NCBI RefSeq assembly: GCF_002259415.1
Contig: NZ_NPFY01000012.1
Location: 124,001 to 188,000, forward strand
Length of the DNA stretch: 64,000 nucleotides
Reading direction: 5' to 3'
From: Rhodococcus sp. 14-2470-1b
GTDB taxonomy: Bacteria; Actinomycetota; Actinomycetes; Mycobacteriales; Mycobacteriaceae
A program made the position numbers and the translations under genes. The notes under the pieces are model-generated. The model saw only the letters and a program-made list of their open reading frames with translations. It did not search any database and was not told the origin of the DNA. This document shows positions 30,820 through 39,900 of the stretch, piece by piece. Position 1 is the stretch's first letter. The number at the start of each line of letters is the position of its first letter.

Positions 30820-30852
30820 ACCGAGGTAATTTCCCGGCCTAACGTTGCCGTC

Positions 30853-32121
30853 ATGAGTGCAACGACCGAAGCGGCAGTGGAGTGGGAAGGCCACCCTCGT
30901 GGATCCGGCGAGTACAAGCGCCTGGTGGCGGCCCTGTTGTTCGCGGGTATCGCGACGTTCGCTCAGCTCTACTCGGTCCAGGGAATCTTGCCTCTGATCG
31001 CCTCGGGTCTCGACGTCACCCCGTCGCAGTCCTCGTTGGCCGTCGGATTGGCGACCGTCGGAGTCGCGGTCTCGGTACTGCCGTGGTCCGTCGTGGCCGA
31101 TCGAATCGGCCGGGTCAAGGCGATGAGCATCTCGATCGTCGTCGCGACGATCCTCGGTCTGGTGGTGCCGTTGTCGTCGTCGCTGCCTCTGCTGCTGTCG
31201 ATCCGCTTCTTCGAGGGTGCGGCGCTCGGCGGACTCCCCGCCATCGCGATCGCGTACCTGAGCGAGGAAGTCCATCGCAACCACACAGCGCTCGCCGCAG
31301 CCACCTACGTGTCGGGCACGACACTCGGAGGTCTGCTCGGCCGCATCGTCGCCGGACCGGTCGCGGAGGTGACCAACTGGCGCATCGGCACCCTCACGGT
31401 GTCGATCCTCGCCGCCGTCGCCGCGACGTTGTTCCTGGTCCTCGCACCGGCGCCCCGACGCTTCCGGGCCGGTGACTCGGCCGGACCGTCGCTCGGCACC
31501 CGCCTGTGGGCCAACCTGAAAGAACCGGGAATGCTCGTGCTGTACGCGCAGGCGTTTCTACTGATGGGCGGATTCGTCGCGATCTACAACTTCCTCGGGT
31601 TCCGCCTCGAAGGATCCGGGTTCGGCCTGCCGCAGTCGCTGATCAGCCTGATCTTCCTCGCGTACCTCAGTGGCACGGTGTCCTCACGTGTCGCTGGTCA
31701 GCTGGCGGTCCGTCACGGTCGAGCCGGGGTTCTCGCCGGGTCCACGCTGCTGATGATCGCGGGCATCGGCCTGACGATCAGCAGCAACCTGATCGTCATC
31801 CTCGTCGGCCTGGTGATACTGACCATCGGGTTCTTCGCGGCCCACGCCATCGCGTCGGGCTGGACCGGTCAACGCGCGACCGTCGGGCGTGCGCAGGCGA
31901 CGTCGCTGTACAACCTCTTCTACTACGGCGGCTCGTCCGTCGTCGGGTGGCTCGGCGGCGTGGTGTACCAGCAGTTCGGGTGGACCGCGATGGCACTGTT
32001 CGTCATGGGCCTCGCACTACTGGCCCTGATCGCGGCGGCCTCGCATCATGCGTTGACGAACAGGACCGCGATCCAGAAGAAGACGGCGATCACGACGAAC
32101 AGAAGCACCACGCTGACGTAA
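30853..32121 (+). CDS. MFS transporter, YnfM-like (DHA1, 12 helices)
   Basis: 422 aa from ATG 30853. Twelve hydrophobic segments, with the helix-1 pattern ATFAQLYSVQGILPLIASGLD and motif A VVADRIGRVKAM. The YnfM subgroup of MFS exporters shares this beginning. It faces the LysR gene across the 34-bp dyad. The last 25 codons overlap, on the opposite strand, the end of the DUF4190 gene by 76 nt; the C-terminal tail is polar (NRTAIQKKTAITTNRS) and could be an added extension. Confidence 0.88.
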   Translation: MSATTEAAVEWEGHPRGSGEYKRLVAALLFAGIATFAQLYSVQGILPLIASGLDVTPSQSSLAVGLATVGVAVSVLPWSVVADRIGRVKAMSISIVVATILGLVVPLSSSLPLLLSIRFFEGAALGGLPAIAIAYLSEEVHRNHTALAAATYVSGTTLGGLLGRIVAGPVAEVTNWRIGTLTVSILAAVAATLFLVLAPAPRRFRAGDSAGPSLGTRLWANLKEPGMLVLYAQAFLLMGGFVAIYNFLGFRLEGSGFGLPQSLISLIFLAYLSGTVSSRVAGQLAVRHGRAGVLAGSTLLMIAGIGLTISSNLIVILVGLVILTIGFFAAHAIASGWTGQRATVGRAQATSLYNLFYYGGSSVVGWLGGVVYQQFGWTAMALFVMGLALLALIAAASHHALTNRTAIQKKTAITTNRSTTLT

Positions 32122-32345
32122 CCGAGGATCAACCCGGCGAGCGCGATTCCGGCGCCGTCCTCGCCCGTCCGCTTGATCTGACTCCGAGCGATATGGCCGA
32201 GAACGATGGCGACGAAACCGACGAGCCCGGTGAACAACCCCACCAGGCCGCAGATCAGCGCCGCGACAGCGGTGGAGTTGGTCCTGGGCGGGCCGGACAC
32301 AGGCCCCGCGTAGTGCCCGTACGGGGTGCCCTGCGGATAGGTCAT
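32046..32345 (-). CDS. DUF4190 small membrane protein
   Basis: 99 aa from ATG 32345. A Pro/Gly/Tyr-rich cytoplasmic N-terminus (YPQGTPYGHYAGP) is followed by two membrane helices separated by the family's LGHIARSQIKRTGEDGAGIALAG signature. Two-helix DUF4190 proteins are common in actinobacteria; their role is unknown. The gene ends inside the convergent MFS gene (76-nt overlap), so its second helix is encoded antisense to the MFS tail. Confidence 0.8.
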   Translation of the reverse strand: MTYPQGTPYGHYAGPVSGPPRTNSTAVAALICGLVGLFTGLVGFVAIVLGHIARSQIKRTGEDGAGIALAGLILGYVSVVLLFVVIAVFFWIAVLFVNA

Positions 32346-32391
32346 GCCCGAGTGTTGCACTGTCGGACAAATCGGGCAATCCAACCGGGCG

Positions 32392-32793
32392 TCAGGAGCT
32401 GATCTTGCCCCAACCGACGTAGGCGTCGATCTCGAGAAGACCGGTGACGCGCTCCTGGTCCCGGACCGGATACGGCTTGCCGGTGTAATGAGTGGCGATG
32501 CGGTCGATGTCGACCCGGCCCGGATCGTCCTGCAGCGTGATGGTGCCGTGGACGGTGACGTGCGTGTACCAGCTCGCCTCGTCCAGCACGGAAAGGGACA
32601 CCTTCGGATTCGCCCGGATGTGCTCGAGACGCTTGCGGTCCGCCTGGAAGTTCAGAACGATCTTGTCGTCCTCCCAGAGGTACCACGTCGGCGCCGTGAT
32701 GGGCGTTCCGTCGGCACGAACAACCGCCATGACAGCGGGATTGGGCTTCTTCAGAAGTTCGATGGCATCTGCAGGCAACGGTGGCTTCGGCAT
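32392..32793 (-). CDS. PPOX-class FMN/F420-dependent oxidoreductase
   Basis: 133 aa split-barrel protein of the pyridoxamine-phosphate-oxidase-like superfamily. Signals: LLKKPNPAVMAVVRADGTPITAPTWYLW at the N-terminus, then ADRKRLEHIRANPKVSLSVLD, and a C-terminal HYTGKPYP region. In actinobacteria this group includes F420- or FMN-binding reductases of the Rv1155 type. Catalytic partner and substrate are unknown. Lies downstream of the KAS III gene on the same strand, but a hairpin separates them, so it is probably its own unit. Confidence 0.83.
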   Translation of the reverse strand: MPKPPLPADAIELLKKPNPAVMAVVRADGTPITAPTWYLWEDDKIVLNFQADRKRLEHIRANPKVSLSVLDEASWYTHVTVHGTITLQDDPGRVDIDRIATHYTGKPYPVRDQERVTGLLEIDAYVGWGKISS

Positions 32794-32822
32794 GACGCCC
32801 AGCCTAACCGCCGACGAGGTCG

Positions 32823-32862
32823 AGGTTGTGGACGAGAATCAGCAGAATCTCGTCCACAACCT
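32823..32862 (-). terminator. Hairpin downstream of the KAS III gene
   Basis: Perfect 15-bp arms AGGTTGTGGACGAGA / TCTCGTCCACAACCT with a 10-nt loop, 19 nt past the KAS III stop. No clear U-run follows on the minus strand. Confidence 0.75.
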
Positions 32863-32881
32863 AAGGCGGGAGTGGAGCCTA

Positions 32882-33886
32882 CTACAGCTTGGGGAGTTTG
32901 ACGACCTGCCCGGCGTAGGAGAGGCCTGCACCGAATGCGAGCAGCAGCGCGGTGTCACCTTCCTTGGCCTTGCCGGTGCGGAGGAGTTCCTCCATGGCCA
33001 GGGGGATCGACGCGGCCGACGTGTTGCCGGTCTCGGCGATGTCGTTGGCGACGGGGGTCTCGTCGTTCAGGTTCAGGCTTTTGGCGAGGAGTTCGGTGAT
33101 GCGGCTGTTGGCCTGGTGCGGGACGAAGGCGTGCAGTTCGTCGGCTTTGATGCCGGCGACGTCGAGGACCTTCTGTGCTGCCTTGCCCATCTCGAACGCG
33201 GCCCAACGGAAGACGGAGATGCCGTTCATCTTGATCCACGGACGTTCGACGTCTTCGCCGGTGATGTAGTCGTACCAGTCGATGGTCTGGACGATGGCGT
33301 CGGACTGCGATCCATCCGAACCCCAGACGACGGGGCCGATCTCGGTCTCGTCGCTCTGTCCGACGACTACCGCGCCTGCGCCGTCCGCGAAGATGAAGCG
33401 CGTCGTGCGGTCGTACGGGTCTGTGGTCAGGCTGAGCTGCTCGGCGCCGATGACGAGGACGTACTGTGCCGTTCCGGCCTTCACCAGGTCCGATGCGACA
33501 GCGAGCGCATAGCAGAAGCCTGCGCATCCGGCGCAGATGTCGAACGCGGCGGGGCCCTTGGTGCCGAGGCCGTGTGCGACCTTCGCGGCAGCCTGAGGCG
33601 TCAACTCGAGGTGCGTCGACGTCGCGACGATGACGGTGTCGATCTGCTCGGCGGCGATGCCGCTGGCTTCGAGCGCCTTCTTACCTGCGGAGATCGACAT
33701 CTGGACGACGTTCTCCTCGGGCTCTGCGAACCGGCGGTTCTTGATGCCCGATCGAGTCTGGATCCACTCGTCGCTCGAGTCGATGAACTCGCAGATCTCG
33801 TCGTTGGTCACCACCCGCTCGGGTCGGTGGACTCCCAAGCCGAGGAGCTTGGTCTGCCGGCCTTGCGTTGTGCTGATCGCACCCAT
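32882..33886 (-). CDS. 3-oxoacyl-ACP synthase III (FabH-like KAS III)
   Basis: 334 aa from ATG 33886 (GAGAGGAACTGAAG upstream). Condenses an acyl-CoA starter with malonyl-ACP in fatty acid-type synthesis. The triad is complete: Cys121 in AGCAGFCY, His257 in VPHQANSRI, Asn288 in ETGNTSAAS; the substrate tunnel segment DEWIQTRSGIKNRRF is normal. It is a stand-alone copy with no fab genes around it, downstream of lysX and an alpha/beta hydrolase on the same strand. It may feed mycolate or another specialised acyl chain; this is inference. Confidence 0.9.
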   Translation of the reverse strand: MGAISTTQGRQTKLLGLGVHRPERVVTNDEICEFIDSSDEWIQTRSGIKNRRFAEPEENVVQMSISAGKKALEASGIAAEQIDTVIVATSTHLELTPQAAAKVAHGLGTKGPAAFDICAGCAGFCYALAVASDLVKAGTAQYVLVIGAEQLSLTTDPYDRTTRFIFADGAGAVVVGQSDETEIGPVVWGSDGSQSDAIVQTIDWYDYITGEDVERPWIKMNGISVFRWAAFEMGKAAQKVLDVAGIKADELHAFVPHQANSRITELLAKSLNLNDETPVANDIAETGNTSAASIPLAMEELLRTGKAKEGDTALLLAFGAGLSYAGQVVKLPKL

Positions 33887-33964
33887 CTTCAGTTCCTCTC
33901 GGTGGCTACCGTGCCATCGCCGGGCTTCGGCTCGGGTCTTGGGCAACGGGCTCGACAGAACACG

Positions 33965-34870
33965 TTACGTGTCGATGCTCCTGTGATGTGACACCAACCT
34001 CACGATGAGTGCGGAGACATCGGCGGGCTGATCGATCATCGCGTGATGATGTGCGTCGTCCACCACTGCGAACTCGGCACCCAGATATCTCGCGAGCCTG
34101 GCCTGCTTGCGCAGCCACCAGCGACCCCACGGCGTTTGCCTGCCGGTGTGCGCGGCCGCGACGATCGCCGCGGTCTCGAACCGTGTTCGACGCCGGATCT
34201 CGTTCAACTCCGCAGCCATGTCCGGGTAGACGAAGTCCTCGATCAGGGCGGCTTTCAGGTACGACCGCCTCCGGTAGATCCGCCGGGTCCAGTCCAGCGT
34301 CTCGAGCGGAATGCCGTCGGGTGGGACGGCGTGGTTCAGAATCCTTCGGACGGTCGGTCCCAGGACGAATTGAAGACCGCTGCCCGACGCCACCGCCGCG
34401 AGCAGGTGGGCCCCGGCAACTCGCCAGGGCTTCGGGAGGACGACCCACGGGTCGCGTTCGGCACTGGAGTCCAGCAACAGCACACCGGCGGTTCGCTGCG
34501 GATACAGCCTCGCGAAGGCCTCGGCGTAGAAACCGGCGATCGAGTGCCCGACGATCACCGCTGGGCTCGTCAGCTCCAGCGTGTCGAGGACGGCGAGAAT
34601 GCGGGCGGCCTCGTCGGCAACCGTCGGGACCCGGTCGTCGGGAAGCGGTTCACTCAGCCCGAAGCCCGGCCGATCGAACACCACGACGGTATGGAACGGG
34701 GACAGAATTCGGACGCAGTCGTCCCAGTCGAACCAATTGCTCGCCAGGCCGCCGCACAGCACCACCGTCGGCGCGGCTCCGAATCCGTCCTCGCCCCGCG
34801 TGTGAGACAGGACGACGTGCGTTGTCAGGTCGTCGACGGTCACGAACTGCCCGGGCGCACATTGTTTCAC
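33965..34870 (-). CDS. Alpha/beta hydrolase
   Basis: 301 aa from GTG 34870, 10 nt after the lysX stop; no good ribosome site is visible, and a longer frame to 34978 would overlap lysX with Ser/Arg-rich sequence. The fold is clear: oxyanion strand VVLCGGLASNWFDW, FDRPGFGLSE, nucleophile elbow VGHSIAGFYAE (GxSxA variant), and a late VVDDAHHHAMI with the catalytic His. A basic cap (WTRRIYRRRSYLK) lies in the middle. Close following of lysX suggests joint transcription. The start codon lies within a near-parS palindrome. Confidence 0.82.
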   Translation of the reverse strand: MKQCAPGQFVTVDDLTTHVVLSHTRGEDGFGAAPTVVLCGGLASNWFDWDDCVRILSPFHTVVVFDRPGFGLSEPLPDDRVPTVADEAARILAVLDTLELTSPAVIVGHSIAGFYAEAFARLYPQRTAGVLLLDSSAERDPWVVLPKPWRVAGAHLLAAVASGSGLQFVLGPTVRRILNHAVPPDGIPLETLDWTRRIYRRRSYLKAALIEDFVYPDMAAELNEIRRRTRFETAAIVAAAHTGRQTPWGRWWLRKQARLARYLGAEFAVVDDAHHHAMIDQPADVSALIVRLVSHHRSIDT

Positions 34871-34881
34871 GTTGAAACAAT
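34861..34881. promoter_or_regulatory. 21-bp perfect palindrome, one base longer than parS
   Basis: Arms ATTGTTTCA / TGAAACAAT around CGT. The canonical ParB site is TGTTTCACGTGAAACA; the sequence here, TGTTTCACGTTGAAACA, has one extra T in the centre. It overlaps the last base of the lysX stop and the start of the hydrolase gene. Confidence 0.55.
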
Positions 34882-37800
34882 CACTGCCGGGGTTTGGCGA
34901 GCGGGAACGCGAGGGTCTCGCGGATGGAGCCACCGGTGATGAGCATGACGACGCGGTCGACGCCCATGCCGAGTCCACCGGTGGGCGGCATGCCGTACTC
35001 GAGGGCCTGCAGGAAGTCTTCGTCGAGACTCATCGCCTCCTCGTCGCCGCCTGCTGCGAGCAACGACTGCTCGGTGAGACGTTGACGTTGATCGACCGGG
35101 TCGGTGAGTTCGCTGTACGCGGTACCCAACTCCACGCCCCAGGCGACGAGGTCCCACTTCTCCGCGACGCCCGGTATGGACCGGTGCGGCCGGGTCAGCG
35201 GCGACATCGACGTCGGGAAGTCCTTGTAGAACGTCGGGAACTCGGTGTAGTCCTCCACCAGGTGCTCGTACATTCCCTGCGCGACGGCACCTGCGTCCCA
35301 GTCCTTCTCGTAGGGAATGTCGTTCTCGTCGCAGAGTCGCTGCAGTTCAGCGAGCGGCGTACCGGGTGCGACGTCGACGCCGAGCTTCTCCGCGACGGCC
35401 CCGTGCAGTGTCTTGACGGGCCACTCCCCGGAGATGTCGATCTCGATCATCTCGCCGTTCGGACCGTCGGGACGCAGGATGATCTCGCGCCCGTGTGCCG
35501 CGACGGCTGCTTTCTGAATCAGTTCGCGGCACAGCACCATTGCGCGCTCGTAGTCGCTGTGTGCCTCGTACGCTTCGAGGATCGTGAACTCCGGATTGTG
35601 CTTGAAGTCCGCGCCTTCGTTGCGGAAGACCCGACCGATCTCGAACACCTTGTCCATGCCGCCGACGCACAGACGCTTCAGGTACAGCTCCGGTGCGATA
35701 CGGAGATAGAGGTCGAGGTTGTACGCGTTTATGTGGGTGATGAACGGCGCTGCGTTGGCACCTCCGTGCACCTGCTGCAGGATCGGCGTCTCGACTTCCA
35801 TGTAGCCGCGGTCGGACAGTGAATCCCGCAGAGACTTCACGACGTTGCTGCGCGCGATCATCAGGTCACGGGCACTGCGGTTGATCGCGAGGTCGACGTA
35901 ACGCTGACGCACGCGCGACTCCGGGTCCTGCAGTCCTTTCCACTTGTCCGGCAGCGGGTGCAGGCATTTGGCGTTCATCCGCCACTCCGCGGCCAGGAGC
36001 GAGAGTTCACCCTTCTTGCTGCGACCGATGATGCCACTGACCTCGATGAGGTCGCCGAGGTCGAAGTCGGAGTCGAAACTGTCCAACCGGTCGCCGACCC
36101 GTTCGCGGTCGAACAGCACCTGGATGTCGTCCGTCCAGTCCCGCACGACCGCGAACGCGACGCCGCCGTAATCGCGGTTGCGCAGGATACGGCCGGCGAT
36201 GCGAACCGTCGTCCCCTGTGGGGCGGCCAGTGCTTCGGCGACGGAATGCGTCGGAGGATAGGCGACGGGATATCCCTCGGTGCCCTCGTCGTTCAACCGC
36301 TGGAGCTTCGCCAGCCGCACGCGCACCTGGTCGGGACGCTTGGGGCCCCGCTGGGGCTCGTCGTCCTCGTCGACCTGATCGGGACCGCTGCCGTCCGCGT
36401 GGATGTCCGCGGTGTCCGCCAGCGCCGCCGGGACCGCCGTGTGAGAACCGGTGTGCTTGTGGGCGCGCCGGAAGCTGGGAAGCGTCAAGAACCCTTCGGC
36501 GATGGCCGACGCGATGCCGACCTTGGGAAGCTCACGGTTGTCCGCGAAGCACAGGTACCGCGGCTCCCAGTCCGGTAAGTACTTCAGATTGGAGCGATAC
36601 AGAGCCTCCAGCTGCCACCAGCGGGAGAAGAACACCAGTACCGAACGCCAGATCCGTAGAACGGGCCCCGCGCCGATGCGGCTGCCCTCCTCGAAGACCG
36701 CACGGAACACAGCGAAGTTCAACGAAATCCTGCTGATTCCGAATTGATCCCCGCCGGTCGCCAATTCGGTGACCAGAAGCTCGATCACGCCGTTCGGTGC
36801 CTGCGGATCGCGGCGCATCAGGTCCAGCGACACACCGGTACGGCCCCACGGAGCGAGCGAGAGCACCGCGACGGTCTTCTCGCCCTCGCGGGCCTGAACC
36901 AGAAGGCAGTCGCCGTCGAGAGGATCGCCGAGGCGCCCCAACGCCATCGAGAACCCACGCTCGGTCTCGGTGTCACGCCACTCGTCGGCGCACCGGATGA
37001 TGTCGGCCATCTCCTGAGCCGGGATGTCGCGGTGGCGTCGTATCTGCACTGTGACGCCCGCCTTGCGGGCGCGGTTGACCGCCTGCCTGACCGGCCGCAT
37101 CTCCCGGCCGGCGAGATTGAACTTCTTGGTGTCGAGGATAGCCTCGTCGCCGAGTTCGAGGACGCTGAGCCCGGCCCGCTTGAACGCCGTGGCGCCCGTC
37201 TCGCTCGCGCCCATGACCGCAGGCGTCCACCCGTATTTCTCCGCCAGGTCCAGCCAGGCATCGATCGCGTGCGGCCATGCCTCCGGGTTGCCGATGGGAT
37301 CGCCGCTGGCGAGGCACACTCCGATCTCGACACGGTAGGTCACGGCGGCTTTGCCACTCGGTGCGAACACGACGGCCTTGTCGCGGCGGGTCGCGAAGTA
37401 CCCGAGCGAGTCCTCGGCACCCCACTTGTCCAGCAGGCCGCGAAGCGCGGACTCGTCGCTACCGGTCAGTGCGTTGGACGAGCGCTGCGAACGGAACAAC
37501 GTGACGACGGCCGCCAACAACGCGAGCGCCCCGAACAAGCCGAGGAGCGTGTTGACGAAAACGTGTGTGCGGCCGTCGAACTGCTCGTTGTCGACGGTCG
37601 CGAGGGCGGTGACTCGGTTGAACGCCCACAGGAACGTCTGGTTCTCCGGGAGCGTACCGGGGAACAGAGCGACCAGTGCCCAGCCGACGAGCGTTCCGAC
37701 CACCGCGCCGAGGATCAGTACACCCAGAGCCTTCCACGCCGCACCGCGCCGAACACGGGTGTAGAACTCCTTGCGAGCCGCGATGAGCACACCGATGATC

Positions 37801-38207
37801 ACGATGTGCACGCCCAGCGCGATCCACGCACTGACGTTGTTGCCGTCGATCACATCCGCCAGGTTGCTGACCGCGACGAGCACGAGATACAGCGTCAGGA
37901 ACCACCAGGCGATGCGTTTGCGACTCGCCAGGGCGGCTGCGGTGAGCCCGAGCACCAGAGCCCACGCGAGCGAGGTGTCCGGTGCGTCGATGTAGTAGTT
38001 GTCGATGTACTCACGCGGCACACGGATGACGGCCCGCAGCGCCGGCGACAGACTCCAGAGAAACACCAGTACCGCGAACACCCCGAGGACGAGCCCGGAG
38101 ATGTGCGGCACCTCGCGCAGGCGCCCGTGCTCCGGCGGTGTGAATGCCCGCGGAGTTCGGTGTTCTGAATTCTTCGTCGACTCCGATGCCACCGGTGTGC
38201 TCGTCAC
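34881..38207 (-). CDS. lysX: LysX: bifunctional phosphatidylglycerol lysyltransferase / lysyl-tRNA synthetase
   Basis: 1108 aa from GTG 38207 (GCAGGAGCG upstream). The N-terminal ~230 residues hold six or seven membrane helices. An MprF-type lysyltransferase domain (about 240-590) follows, which moves Lys from Lys-tRNA to phosphatidylglycerol. The C-terminal ~500 residues are a class II lysyl-tRNA synthetase: OB-fold ([18 protein letters not shown]), motif 2 [15 protein letters not shown], motif 3 [13 protein letters not shown]. Lysinylated lipid lowers surface charge and gives resistance to cationic peptides. The fusion is a hallmark of mycobacteria and their relatives. Confidence 0.96.
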   Translation of the reverse strand: MTSTPVASESTKNSEHRTPRAFTPPEHGRLREVPHISGLVLGVFAVLVFLWSLSPALRAVIRVPREYIDNYYIDAPDTSLAWALVLGLTAAALASRKRIAWWFLTLYLVLVAVSNLADVIDGNNVSAWIALGVHIVIIGVLIAARKEFYTRVRRGAAWKALGVLILGAVVGTLVGWALVALFPGTLPENQTFLWAFNRVTALATVDNEQFDGRTHVFVNTLLGLFGALALLAAVVTLFRSQRSSNALTGSDESALRGLLDKWGAEDSLGYFATRRDKAVVFAPSGKAAVTYRVEIGVCLASGDPIGNPEAWPHAIDAWLDLAEKYGWTPAVMGASETGATAFKRAGLSVLELGDEAILDTKKFNLAGREMRPVRQAVNRARKAGVTVQIRRHRDIPAQEMADIIRCADEWRDTETERGFSMALGRLGDPLDGDCLLVQAREGEKTVAVLSLAPWGRTGVSLDLMRRDPQAPNGVIELLVTELATGGDQFGISRISLNFAVFRAVFEEGSRIGAGPVLRIWRSVLVFFSRWWQLEALYRSNLKYLPDWEPRYLCFADNRELPKVGIASAIAEGFLTLPSFRRAHKHTGSHTAVPAALADTADIHADGSGPDQVDEDDEPQRGPKRPDQVRVRLAKLQRLNDEGTEGYPVAYPPTHSVAEALAAPQGTTVRIAGRILRNRDYGGVAFAVVRDWTDDIQVLFDRERVGDRLDSFDSDFDLGDLIEVSGIIGRSKKGELSLLAAEWRMNAKCLHPLPDKWKGLQDPESRVRQRYVDLAINRSARDLMIARSNVVKSLRDSLSDRGYMEVETPILQQVHGGANAAPFITHINAYNLDLYLRIAPELYLKRLCVGGMDKVFEIGRVFRNEGADFKHNPEFTILEAYEAHSDYERAMVLCRELIQKAAVAAHGREIILRPDGPNGEMIEIDISGEWPVKTLHGAVAEKLGVDVAPGTPLAELQRLCDENDIPYEKDWDAGAVAQGMYEHLVEDYTEFPTFYKDFPTSMSPLTRPHRSIPGVAEKWDLVAWGVELGTAYSELTDPVDQRQRLTEQSLLAAGGDEEAMSLDEDFLQALEYGMPPTGGLGMGVDRVVMLITGGSIRETLAFPLAKPRQ

Positions 38208-38338
38208 GATCCGCTCCTGCCCTCGGCACTTGCCGTCACTGTCGACTGCTTCGAAAACAGCCGAGGTAACGGTAGCGCCGAGGACCGACTTCGAGTGATC
38301 ATTCGGCGCCTCGCGGCGCGGTAGTCACCCGCCGCGGA

Positions 38339-39580
38339 TCAGGCGGAACGGACCGGTGTGTGCTCCTTCAGCATTCCCAATGCAGTTTTCAGGCCACGAC
38401 GCCGACCCGTCGCCGGATCCACGCCGAACACTTCCTTGATCCCGCCGCGAATGCGGAACTTCAGCTCGGACGACGTCTCCGGAGCGTTGTCCGATGTCGC
38501 AGAGAGCAACCGATTCGGCAACGACAGTTTCAGAATGGTGCGCAGCGTCTGCCCGTACTGGTGCGCAAGCGAACCCGTCGTGTACGGAAGGTCGTACTTG
38601 TCGCACAACTGGCGAATTCTGGGAGCGATCTCCGCGTAGCGATTGCTCGGCAGATCCGGGAACAGGTGATGCTCGATCTGATAGCAGAGGTTGCCGCTCA
38701 TGAACGCCAACGTGTTGCCGGCCTCGAAATTGGCGCTGCCCAACATCTGTCGCAGATACCATTCCGGCTGCGTCTCGGTCTCGTATTCCTCCAGCGTGAA
38801 CTTCTCCGCACCATCCGGAAAATGGCCGCAGAAAATAACCGCGTACGACCAGTAATTGCGAATGAGATTGGCGACGACATTCGCCGTGAGCGTCGACTTC
38901 CACGCAGGACCGGTCAGCAGCGGGAAAAGAACGTAATCCTTGCCCACCTGCTTTCCGATCTTGCGGACGACGTCGACCGCCATCTCCCTCTTGTCCTCCC
39001 ACTTCACCTCGCCGGTCCGAAGCTTGTCGGTCTCGAGGTGATGCAGCGCCACGCCCCACTCGAAGAACGTCGCCAGCAACGCATTCACCAGCGGCTGCGC
39101 AACATACTTCGGATGCCATTCCTGATCGCGAGTGATGCGCAGAATCCCGTACCCGACATCGTTGTCCAAGCCGACGATGTTGGTGTACTTGTGATGCGTG
39201 AAGTTGTGCGAATGCTTCCACCCCGACGACGGACACGTGTTGTCCCACTCCCAGTTACTGGAATGGATCTCGGGATCGTTCATCCAATCCCACTGACCGT
39301 GAATTACGTTGTGCCCCAACTCCATGTTCTCGATGATCTTCCCCGCACCGAGCAACGCAGTCCCGAGCAACCACGCAGGCCTCTTCTTGCTCGCGAACAA
39401 CACAGCCCGGCCCGCAACCATCAACGACCGCTGAAACGCGATGGTCCGCTGGACATACCTGGCATCCCGCTCACCACGAGAATCCTCGACATCACGCCGG
39501 ATCGCATCCAACTCCGCACCGAGCGCCTCGATATCCGCCTCGGTCAAATGGGCATATTCCTGAATATCCGATATCGCCAT
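38339..39580 (-). CDS. Membrane fatty acyl desaturase (DesA3-like)
   Basis: 413 aa from ATG 39580 with GGAGGGGAATC upstream. The three histidine boxes of non-haem di-iron desaturases are present: H90-NVI-H94, HSHNFTHH at 123-130, and QIEHHLFPD at about 338-346. Hydrophobic segments surround them, including an early one near 72-85. Family members such as DesA3 introduce a cis double bond into acyl-CoA and take electrons from a reductase (usually encoded elsewhere; none lies here). It is 131 bp from lysX on the same strand, so both may affect membrane lipids. The C-terminal 40 residues are basic. Confidence 0.9.
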   Translation of the reverse strand: MAISDIQEYAHLTEADIEALGAELDAIRRDVEDSRGERDARYVQRTIAFQRSLMVAGRAVLFASKKRPAWLLGTALLGAGKIIENMELGHNVIHGQWDWMNDPEIHSSNWEWDNTCPSSGWKHSHNFTHHKYTNIVGLDNDVGYGILRITRDQEWHPKYVAQPLVNALLATFFEWGVALHHLETDKLRTGEVKWEDKREMAVDVVRKIGKQVGKDYVLFPLLTGPAWKSTLTANVVANLIRNYWSYAVIFCGHFPDGAEKFTLEEYETETQPEWYLRQMLGSANFEAGNTLAFMSGNLCYQIEHHLFPDLPSNRYAEIAPRIRQLCDKYDLPYTTGSLAHQYGQTLRTILKLSLPNRLLSATSDNAPETSSELKFRIRGGIKEVFGVDPATGRRRGLKTALGMLKEHTPVRSA

Positions 39581-39713
39581 GATTCCCCTCCACATGCGAA
39601 CCCGAGTGTCCCCGGTCACCACCCCGACCCTACGTACCCCCGGCCCAGCCGTCGACCGGTGTCGGCTCCCCCCCAGTTTCCGCCTGTTTCCGGCGGAGTT
39701 TGCCCCGGCGTTC

Positions 39714-39831
39714 CGGAGCGAACGTGGGGTTCGGTCAGTCTGACGGACTGGAGGGCACTTTCGCTCGGGTGGGTGCGGCCTCGTGCTGTGTTCGTGCGCG
39801 CTCGTTTCGGAGCGAACGTGGGGTTCGGTCA
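39714..39831. repeat. Two 24-bp direct copies of the GAGCGAACGTG..TTCGGTCA element
   Basis: CGGAGCGAACGTGGGGTTCG plus GTCA occurs identically at 39714-39737 and 39808-39831. The first copy is followed by a degenerate inverted arm ending GGGCACTTTCGCTC (39755-39768). They belong to the palindrome family also found at 41494, 46489 and 61924. Confidence 0.85.
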
Positions 39832-39848
39832 ATCCGTGCTTCGGACAC

Positions 39849-39877
39849 TTATCCACAGCATCGGGCAGTTATCCACA
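39849..39877 (+). promoter_or_regulatory. Two perfect DnaA boxes in tandem
   Basis: TTATCCACA at 39849-39857 and again at 39869-39877, same orientation, 20 bp apart (TTATCCACAG both times). The second lies 23 bp before the start codon of the AbiEi-like gene. Confidence 0.75.
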
Positions 39878-39900
39878 GGCAGCCGGGATTGCGGTGCAGA

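Larger units (their letters stand above)
39581..39900. other. Intergenic region between desaturase and AbiEi-like genes
   Basis: 320 bases without a credible gene. It contains two copies of a 24-bp repeat and two perfect DnaA boxes (both listed separately), and the desaturase promoter on the minus strand. Confidence 0.7.
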
